Assembly: GCA_900318265.1 (NCBI GenBank)
Contig: ONKA01000005.1
Location: 1-64,000, forward strand
Length of the DNA: 64,000 bases
Direction of reading: 5' to 3'
Source: an uncultured Bacteroidales bacterium
Lineage (GTDB): Bacteria; Bacteroidota; Bacteroidia; Bacteroidales; F082
The notes below the pieces were generated by a model. The model did not search any database and was not told the origin of the DNA. It saw nothing but the letters and a program-made list of their open reading frames with translations. The translations under genes and the position numbers were made by a program. Position 1 is the first letter of the stretch. Every line of letters starts with the position of its first letter. Shown here piece by piece: positions 58,096 through 64,000 of this stretch.

Positions 58096-58470
58096 ATGTA
58101 CACAGTAGTAGTAATTTTAATCCTGATTGTCAGCGTGTTATTAGGGTTGATCGTTCTGGTTCAGAACTCAAAAGGCGGTGGTTTGGTCTCCAATTTTGGA
58201 GGTGCCAATCAGATGATGGGCGTTCGTCAGACGACCGATTTCCTTGAAAAAGCCACATGGACGATAGGCGGCATCTTGGTTGTGCTCTGCCTCATCTCGA
58301 GCATAACACTTCCCAAGAACTCCAAAGAAGGCGCTCCCAAGAGCGAACTGGAGAACGTGATTGCTCCGCTTCCCGCAGTGGAAACTCCTGCAACCACGAC
58401 GACGATGCCTGCCGCCAGCGAGGCTCCCGCTGAAGCCACTGAGGCTCCCGCTGAGGCCCCGGCAGAATAA
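58096..58470 (+). CDS. secG: Protein translocase subunit SecG
   Basis: 124 aa from ATG 58096. Two TM helices, MYTVVVILILIVSVLLGLIV and TWTIGGILVVLCLISSI, flank GLVSNFGGANQMMGVRQTTD, the conserved SecG loop. The Ala/Pro/Glu-rich C-terminal tail is typical in Bacteroidetes. Part of SecYEG. Confidence 0.92.
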   Translation: MYTVVVILILIVSVLLGLIVLVQNSKGGGLVSNFGGANQMMGVRQTTDFLEKATWTIGGILVVLCLISSITLPKNSKEGAPKSELENVIAPLPAVETPATTTTMPAASEAPAEATEAPAEAPAE

Positions 58471-58495
58471 TTGGATAGACAATCGGATAATTAAT

Positions 58496-58525
58496 AAACG
58501 AGGATGATATCATCCTCGTTTTTTT
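58496..58525 (+). terminator. Terminator of the secG operon
   Basis: AAACGAGGATGAT followed directly by ATCATCCTCGTTT, a 13-bp perfect palindrome, then further T residues. Confidence 0.85.
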
Positions 58526-58544
58526 GTTTGGATGGATGTCATTC

Positions 58545-58563
58545 GGCTGTCGTAATACGGCAG
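58545..58563 (+). repeat. Hairpin repeat, left of the AT-rich gene
   Basis: GGCTGTCGTAATACGGCAG. Its reverse complement recurs with 2 mismatches at 59667-59685, on the other side of the 314-aa gene. It also forms a hairpin itself (9 bp with one T-G). A second inverted pair, ACAGCCCTA/TAGGGCTGT, follows at about 58568-58601. Confidence 0.65.
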
Positions 58564-58626
58564 CCCTACAGCCCTATGGGACAAATTCGCCCTAGGGCTG
58601 TAACATTGTATCTGCCATCTATTTTA

Positions 58627-59571
58627 TTATTTTGAATGCCTTGTCGAATAATAATCAATAGCTGATGTTTTAAACATAAAAGATAATCCATCAACGATTA
58701 ATTCTTTAATAAAACGTCTTTTGATTTTATCCATTGTTAATGTGTTAACAAGAAGCTTGCTATAACTCCTACAGCAAGAGTTCTCGTCTCTCTCTTCATC
58801 AAACCGAAACGAAAATAATGTTTTCTTTTCATCCTCATATTTTGTATGGTTTAATTCTTTATATTTCATTAAACCTTTAGAAACCAAATCTATCACATAA
58901 TCATCCACTGTTTTCAGAGTAATATCAGCTTCTTTCCAAACAACATCTCCATTTCTTTGGCCTATACCATCTTCATAAACAACTATTTCCATTTCTTCGA
59001 TCAATGAATAATAACCACTTGGGTAACATTCTGGCGGAAACTCAAAATGTGGACGAGGTTGATCGTTTGCTGCCAAAAAATTCCATTTTTCACATTGTTC
59101 ATCAAAGAAATCAAAATTGATAGTATCAATTGAACACCCTTTATTAATAAGACCATTTATCGTTTTTAAAACAGAATCAAGAAAGAAGAACAATCCATTC
59201 TTAACGTAAAACGTATGAGTAAAACTTTTATGAGGATGTTTTTGATACTCCGCATCATTCCAATAATGATTCGGATAAATAATTACTTCTATTCTATATA
59301 CAGCAGATTTCTGAATGCACGGATAATAGCCATGTGAATAGCCTTCTCTTGATTTATCCATTTCTATTGAAATAATTCTGACATTATCCCACACAAATGG
59401 TGCATTAAACCTATCATTTGTTTCAATAGAATACACTCCCATTTCCAAAGGATACTCCATTACATAAGGCATCAATGGACACCAATTTTTGTCAAATGAG
59501 TAATAATGACATTTAGGATTTATTGTAATCACCTCATTCTTTTTATTGATGGCATATATAAAAGAGTTCAT
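58627..59571 (-). CDS. Unrecognised AT-rich protein (314 aa)
   Basis: 314 aa, mostly beta with many aromatic residues (FAINKK-like start, MNSFIYAINKKNEVITINPK). No signal peptide, no TM segment and no known motif. The DNA is clearly more AT-rich than neighbouring host genes, and the gene stands alone, flanked by inverted hairpin repeats, which suggests acquired DNA. It could be an orphan immunity-type protein, but nothing specific supports that. Confidence 0.6.
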   Translation of the reverse strand: MNSFIYAINKKNEVITINPKCHYYSFDKNWCPLMPYVMEYPLEMGVYSIETNDRFNAPFVWDNVRIISIEMDKSREGYSHGYYPCIQKSAVYRIEVIIYPNHYWNDAEYQKHPHKSFTHTFYVKNGLFFFLDSVLKTINGLINKGCSIDTINFDFFDEQCEKWNFLAANDQPRPHFEFPPECYPSGYYSLIEEMEIVVYEDGIGQRNGDVVWKEADITLKTVDDYVIDLVSKGLMKYKELNHTKYEDEKKTLFSFRFDEERDENSCCRSYSKLLVNTLTMDKIKRRFIKELIVDGLSFMFKTSAIDYYSTRHSK

Positions 59572-59666
59572 AATAATAATGTATTAAATTGAATCGCGTT
59601 TTTTATCATGTTGCAAAAATATCATTATTTCTCAAAACAAAACAATTTGGCAAAACAAATATGTAA

Positions 59667-59685
59667 CTGCCGTGGTACGACAGCC
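59667..59685 (+). repeat. Hairpin repeat, right of the AT-rich gene
   Basis: CTGCCGTGGTACGACAGCC, the near reverse complement (17 of 19) of 58545-58563. Confidence 0.6.
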
Positions 59686-59687
59686 AC

Positions 59688-59722
59688 AAAAAAAACAGCG
59701 CACCCCATCAGATGCGCTGTTT
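59688..59722 (-). terminator. Terminator of nifJ
   Basis: On the minus strand AAACAGCGCA and TGCGCTGTTT form a 10-bp stem around a 10-nt loop, followed by a T-run, 20 bp after the nifJ stop. Confidence 0.85.
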
Positions 59723-59741
59723 TCGTTTGAATCAGGAAAGA

Positions 59742-62700
59742 TTATTTCCCTTCGCTCAGCTTCTTGTAGCCTTCGTAGCGGAGCTTGGCGAATTGTTCGG
59801 TCTTGGCGAACAATTCCTTGGCTTCCTCGGGGAAGGTCTTCACAAGCGAGTTGTAACGCACCTCACCCATGATGAACTTCTGGAAGTCGGCCCAGTTGGG
59901 TTCCTTCGAATCCAAGTGGAAGCCGTTCTTGCCTTCCTCTTCCTCGGCGGGGTTGAAGCGCCAGAGGTGCCAGTAACCGCAGTCGACGGCGAGCTTCTCT
60001 TCCATCTGGGAGTGACCCATGCCGATCTTGATGCCGTGGTTGATACACGGGGCGTAGCAAATCACCAGCGACGGGCCCGGATAAGCCTCAGCTTCCTTGA
60101 TGGCCTTGAAGTACTGGGCTTGCGAAGCACCCATGGCGACCTGAGCCACATAGACGTAGCCGTAGCTCTTGGCGATCATGCCGAGGTCTTTCTTGCGGAC
60201 CTTCTTACCAGAGGCAGCAAACTTGGCGACAGCACCAGCAGGCGTAGCCTTCGAAGACTGACCACCCGTATTCGAGTAAACCTCGGTGTCGAGGACGAGG
60301 ACGTTGACGTCTTCGCCGCTGGCCAACACATGGTCGAGGCCACCGAAACCGATGTCGTATGCCCAACCGTCACCACCGAAGATCCACTGGCTCTTCTTGG
60401 CGAGGAAGTCCTTGTTGTCCAACAGTTCTTGTTCGAGCTCACAACCGTGGCAGATGCAGATCTTGCGACCAGCCTTCTTGGCCTTCTTGGCTTCTTCCAG
60501 CTTTTGAGCGGCAACTTCCTTGCCGTAGATCTCTTGGGCTTTCTTGGAGCCGAAGAAGTCAATGCAACCGTCGATGGAAAGGATGGCCTTTTCGAGGGCG
60601 GCGACGAATTCGTCAGTAGCCTTGCGGTTGGCGACCGTGTCGTTGTAGGTGTCTAACCACTTCTGCGTGGCTTCCTTCATCCAGTCGAACACGGTGGTGT
60701 TGACCAGCTCTTCAGCCTTCTTGCGGAGGCCTTCGCGGATCTTGCGAGCACCCGTGGCCATACCGAGACCGTACTCAGCGTTGTCCTCAAACAGGGAGTT
60801 GGCCCATGCCACACCCTTGCCACTGCGGTAGTTCTTGCAGTAAGGCGTTGCAGGAGCGGAACCGCCATAGATGGACGAGCAACCTGTAGCGTTGGCCACC
60901 ATCATGCTCTCACCAAAGAGTTGGGTGATGGTCTTAATATAAGGTGTCTCGCCGCAACCAGCGCAAGCACCCGAGAACTCGAACAGCGGCTGTGCGAACT
61001 GGCTGTTCTTCACGTTGGCGTACTTGTCGATGAGTTCGTCCTTGTAGGTGACCTTCTTCTGACCGTACTCCCAGTTCTTGGCTTCGTCGAGTTGGCTTTC
61101 GAGCGGTTTCATCACCAGAGCCTTCTCCTTGGCGGGACACACATCGGCGCAGTTGCCGCAACCGGTGCAGTCCAAGACGGAGACTTGCATGCGGAAGTGC
61201 ATGCCAGCCATCTCCTTCGGCATCTTCATGTCGGCAGTCTTCATACCCTTGGGAGCCTTCTTCAGCTCAGCATCGGTCATGACGACAGGACGGATGGCAG
61301 CGTGCGGGCACACCAGCGAGCACTGGTTGCACTGGATACAGTTGGCAGGATTCCACTCGGGGACGACGGTGGCGACGCCACGCTTCTCGTAAGCGGTGGT
61401 GCCAGCCGGGAAGGTACCGTCGACGATGTCCTTGAAGGCGCTCACGGGCAGGTCGTTACCACACTGGGCGACCATCGGACGCATCACCTTATTAATAAAT
61501 TCGGGATCGGCATCGTTGTGCTCGAAGACGAAGTCGGTGGTGCAGTCGAGCTTGGCCCATGCTGCGGGGATCTCAACCTTGGTGATCTCGCCACCGCGGT
61601 CAACGGCAGCGTAGTTCATGTTGACGACGTCCTCACCCTTCTTGCCGTAGCTCTTCACGATGAACTTCTTCATCTGCTCGACAGCCAGGTCGTAAGGAAT
61701 GACGCCCGAAATCTTGAAGAAAGCGCTCTGGAGGATGGTGTTGGTGCGGTTGCCCAGACCAATCTCGGCGGCGATCTTCGTGGCGTCGATGATATACATA
61801 TTAATATTGTTGAGGGCCAGATACTTCTTCACATAGTCGGGAAGATGCTTCTTGGTCTCTTCAACGCTCCAAGGCGAGTTGTAGAGGAACGTGCCGTTCT
61901 TCTTCAGGCCGCGGAGGCAGTCATACTTGCGGAGGTAGCTCGGGACGTGGACAGCCACGAAGTCGGGCGTGCCAACGAGGTAAGGAGCCAGGATGGGCTG
62001 GTCACCGAAACGCAGGTGCGAGCAGGTGTAACCGCCTGACTTCTTGGAGTCGTAGTCGAAATAGGCTTGGCTGTACTTGTTGGTGTTGTCGCCGATGATC
62101 TTGATGGAGTTCTTGTTGGCACCCACGGTACCGTCAGCGCCGAGGCCATAGAACTTGGCTTCGAACGTGCCCTTCGGCAGGATGGAGATTTCCTTACCGA
62201 CCTTGAGCGAACGACGGGTGACGTCGTCCTTGATGCCCACGGTGAACTGGTTCATCGGTTTCTCGGCAGCGAGGTTCTTGTAAACGGCAAGCACCTGAGC
62301 CGGCGTGGTGTCCTTTGAAGACAGACCGTAGCGGCCGCCGATGATCATAGGAGCCTTCTTGACATCCTTGAAGGCTTCGACGACGTCGAGGTAGAGCGGA
62401 TCGCCGTTGGCGCCAGGTTCCTTCGTGCGGTCGAGGACGCAAATCTTCTTCACGGTCTTCGGCATGACGTCCATGAGGTACTTCACGCTGAAGGGGCGAT
62501 AGAGGTGCACGGTGATGAGGCCGAGCTTCTTGCCAGCCTTGTTCTCCTTGTCGATGACGGTCTTGATGACATCGTTGATGGAGCCCATGGCGATGATGAT
62601 ATCGGTAGCGTCTTTAGCACCGTAGTAAACGAACGGAGCATATTGACGACCAGTGATGCGGCTCATCTGCTTCATGTACTTGGCCACGATGTCGGGCAGA

Positions 62701-63416
62701 GCGTCGTAGTACTTGTTCTGCAGTTCGCGGGTCTGGAAGTAGATATCGGGGTTCTGGGCGGTACCACGGGTGACCGGGTGCTCAGGATTCAAAGCTCTGT
62801 CGCGGTATTCCTTGAGGGCCTTTTGGTTGACGAGCTTACGGAGTTTCTCCATATCGGCAGCCTCGACCTTCTGAATTTCGTGAGAGGTACGGAAGCCGTC
62901 GAAGAAGTGCACAAACGGCACGCGGCCTTCGATGGCGGCGAGGTGTGCCACAGGGGCGAGGTCCATGATCTCTTGGACGCTGCTAGTGGCCAGCATGGCG
63001 AAGCCGGTCTGACGGCAGGCCATCACGTCGGCGTGATCGCCGAAGATGGACAGGGCCTGAGCGGCGAGGGCACGAGCCGAGACGTGGAACACGCCAGGAA
63101 GCAGTTCACCGGCGATCTTGTACATATTGGGGATCATCAGTAAGAGGCCTTGCGAGGCGGTGTAGGTGGTGGTGAGGGCGCCAGCCTGCAGCGAGCCGTG
63201 GACGGCACCGGCTGCACCGGCTTCTGATTGCATCTCAACCACTTTGACGGTCTCGCCAAAGATGTTCTTCTGACCTTTAGCGGCCCATTCATCGATATAC
63301 TCGGCCATCGGCGACGACGGAGTGATAGGATAAATGGCGGCCACTTCACTGAACATGTAGGCAACGTGGGCAGCAGCCTGGTTACCATCGCATGTCAAAA
63401 ATTTCTTTTCTGCCAT
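59742..63416 (-). CDS. nifJ: Pyruvate:ferredoxin (flavodoxin) oxidoreductase
   Basis: 1224 aa, full length. It converts pyruvate and CoA to acetyl-CoA and CO2, reducing ferredoxin, in anaerobic metabolism. In order: N-terminal domain with YPITPSSPMAEYIDEWA; central domain with GANGDPLYLDVVEAFKD; two 4Fe-4S clusters CIQCNQCSLVCP and CTGCGNCADVCP; proximal cluster CAGCGETPYIK; TPP-binding domain GDGWAYDIGFGGLDHV with SNTGGQSSKATP. Single-gene transcript with its own promoter and terminator. Confidence 0.96.
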   Translation of the reverse strand: MAEKKFLTCDGNQAAAHVAYMFSEVAAIYPITPSSPMAEYIDEWAAKGQKNIFGETVKVVEMQSEAGAAGAVHGSLQAGALTTTYTASQGLLLMIPNMYKIAGELLPGVFHVSARALAAQALSIFGDHADVMACRQTGFAMLATSSVQEIMDLAPVAHLAAIEGRVPFVHFFDGFRTSHEIQKVEAADMEKLRKLVNQKALKEYRDRALNPEHPVTRGTAQNPDIYFQTRELQNKYYDALPDIVAKYMKQMSRITGRQYAPFVYYGAKDATDIIIAMGSINDVIKTVIDKENKAGKKLGLITVHLYRPFSVKYLMDVMPKTVKKICVLDRTKEPGANGDPLYLDVVEAFKDVKKAPMIIGGRYGLSSKDTTPAQVLAVYKNLAAEKPMNQFTVGIKDDVTRRSLKVGKEISILPKGTFEAKFYGLGADGTVGANKNSIKIIGDNTNKYSQAYFDYDSKKSGGYTCSHLRFGDQPILAPYLVGTPDFVAVHVPSYLRKYDCLRGLKKNGTFLYNSPWSVEETKKHLPDYVKKYLALNNINMYIIDATKIAAEIGLGNRTNTILQSAFFKISGVIPYDLAVEQMKKFIVKSYGKKGEDVVNMNYAAVDRGGEITKVEIPAAWAKLDCTTDFVFEHNDADPEFINKVMRPMVAQCGNDLPVSAFKDIVDGTFPAGTTAYEKRGVATVVPEWNPANCIQCNQCSLVCPHAAIRPVVMTDAELKKAPKGMKTADMKMPKEMAGMHFRMQVSVLDCTGCGNCADVCPAKEKALVMKPLESQLDEAKNWEYGQKKVTYKDELIDKYANVKNSQFAQPLFEFSGACAGCGETPYIKTITQLFGESMMVANATGCSSIYGGSAPATPYCKNYRSGKGVAWANSLFEDNAEYGLGMATGARKIREGLRKKAEELVNTTVFDWMKEATQKWLDTYNDTVANRKATDEFVAALEKAILSIDGCIDFFGSKKAQEIYGKEVAAQKLEEAKKAKKAGRKICICHGCELEQELLDNKDFLAKKSQWIFGGDGWAYDIGFGGLDHVLASGEDVNVLVLDTEVYSNTGGQSSKATPAGAVAKFAASGKKVRKKDLGMIAKSYGYVYVAQVAMGASQAQYFKAIKEAEAYPGPSLVICYAPCINHGIKIGMGHSQMEEKLAVDCGYWHLWRFNPAEEEEGKNGFHLDSKEPNWADFQKFIMGEVRYNSLVKTFPEEAKELFAKTEQFAKLRYEGYKKLSEGK

Positions 63417-63469
63417 TTCTATTATTTTTAGTTGAATTTTGTGTTTAGTAACTCGTTAAAATTTGGCCG

Positions 63470-63501
63470 CAAAATTAGGCATTCCTATTCAAATAAGCAA
63501 A
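63470..63501 (-). promoter_or_regulatory. nifJ promoter
   Basis: Minus strand TTTTG (63498-63501) and TAATTTTG (63470-63477) are 20 bases apart, the Bacteroidetes -33/-7 layout. The leader is about 47 nt. Confidence 0.65.
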
Positions 63502-63575
63502 ACAAAATCAAAAGAATTATTATCAAGTATTTTTACAAATTTTTCATTTTTTCAATAACTTCTTGAAATATTTTG

Positions 63576-63583
63576 TACTTTTG
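63576..63583 (+). promoter_or_regulatory. -7 box of the lipoprotein gene
   Basis: TACTTTTG, 52 bases before ATG 63635. Confidence 0.6.
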
Positions 63584-63634
63584 CACGCTCAAAAACAGAA
63601 AAAACCATTAAACAACATTTAAAACTCATTGAAA

Positions 63635-64000
63635 ATGAAGAAATTAGTTCTTACACTCGGACTGGCCAGCCTCTTCATGGTGGCCTGCAACAACACTCCC
63701 AAGGAACCCGTCCAGCCTGCTGAACCCGTTCAGGAAGAGAAGACCGAAGTTGTTGAAGAAAAACACGAATGCCCCATGCACGCCCTGAAGGAAGAGTTTG
63801 CCAAGTGGGACGAGATGACCGACGAAGCCAAGGCCGAGTTGAACAAGAAGGCCGCTGACGTTTTCACCGCCATGGACGCCGAAATGGAAGCCAAGAAGGC
63901 TGAGATGGAAGCCAAAGGCGAGCAAGTCTGCAAGGAAATGGCCGAAATGACCGAAGAAGCCAAGGCTGAATGCGAGAAGAAGTGCGCCGAGATGAAGGCC
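63635..64000 (+). CDS. Small Cys-containing coiled-coil lipoprotein (3' end missing)
   Basis: 122 codons visible, running off the right edge. MKKLVLTLGLASLFMVAC is a lipoprotein signal with lipid Cys18. The mature part is Glu/Lys/Ala-rich and helical (EAKKAEMEAKGEQVCKEMAE), with extra cysteines at regular places (CPMHALKEEF, CEKKCAEMK). Function unknown. Confidence 0.75.
   Translation, partial: MKKLVLTLGLASLFMVACNNTPKEPVQPAEPVQEEKTEVVEEKHECPMHALKEEFAKWDEMTDEAKAELNKKAADVFTAMDAEMEAKKAEMEAKGEQVCKEMAEMTEEAKAECEKKCAEMKA

Noticed and set aside
60921-62039. 372-codon plus-strand frame inside nifJ
   Set aside because: Antisense to intact nifJ, including across its iron-sulfur motifs.

Overview
The window is Bacteroidota chromosome, most likely order Bacteroidales, carrying one complete-looking prophage of about 41 kb inserted in a tRNA-Ala(GGC) gene. 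The assignment rests on three things. Host promoters have the Bacteroidetes -7 box TAnnTTTG. Two type IX secretion markers are present: a PorW/SprE-type TPR lipoprotein and a cargo protein with a C-terminal sorting domain. Host genes include nifJ-type pyruvate:ferredoxin oxidoreductase, lptE, bactofilin, secG, pheT, fabD and folE. I cannot name the genus.

Layout. 1-759 is the 5' part of a secreted host protein on the minus strand. 1395-1471 is tRNA-Ala. A 46-bp core is repeated exactly at 1424-1469 (attL) and 42428-42473 (attR) and bounds the prophage. Prophage left to right: tyrosine integrase; a minus-strand lysogeny block with three HTH regulators and a small membrane protein; a divergent control region; a rightward early region with a Sak4-like ATPase and PD-(D/E)XK nuclease, a replication initiator with 12-bp iterons inside its gene, a DnaC-like loader, VRR-NUC nuclease, SSB, PcfK/PcfJ, a methyltransferase, a Gp37/Gp68 protein and many small unknown genes; a putative DNA-modification pair (methyltransferase-like/Mom-like fusion plus ParB-like protein); terminase; tail proteins and tape measure; then protease, capsid and portal; then a diversity-generating retroelement (DGR); finally holin, endolysin and small membrane genes.

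The most interesting system is the DGR at 36.5-39.8 kb: target gene with a C-terminal variable repeat (VR1), Avd, template repeat (TR) and DGR-type reverse transcriptase. Aligned by hand, VR1 differs from TR at 10 of 107 positions, every one a template adenine. A second variable repeat (VR2) lies about 27 kb away at the 3' end of a 167-aa early-region gene (10287-10790). It differs from TR at 15 adenines and only 2 other positions. The phage therefore appears to diversify two proteins, one in the late/tail region and one among replication and DNA-metabolism genes. The TR is also in frame inside the only usable RT reading frame.

Host DNA resumes at 42474 with genes mostly on the minus strand: S41 peptidase, fabD, folE, bactofilin, porW-like, a TM pseudokinase. 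After these come a toxin-antitoxin pair whose toxin has a nonsense codon, a T9SS cargo protein frameshifted at a TC tract, then pheT, a sigma-54-type activator, lptE, a TPR protein and secG on the plus strand, a lone AT-rich gene between hairpin repeats, nifJ, and the start of a lipoprotein gene. Several host intergenic gaps hold short word-like repeats in direct and inverted orientation. All functions are inferred from sequence patterns read by eye; no searches were run.
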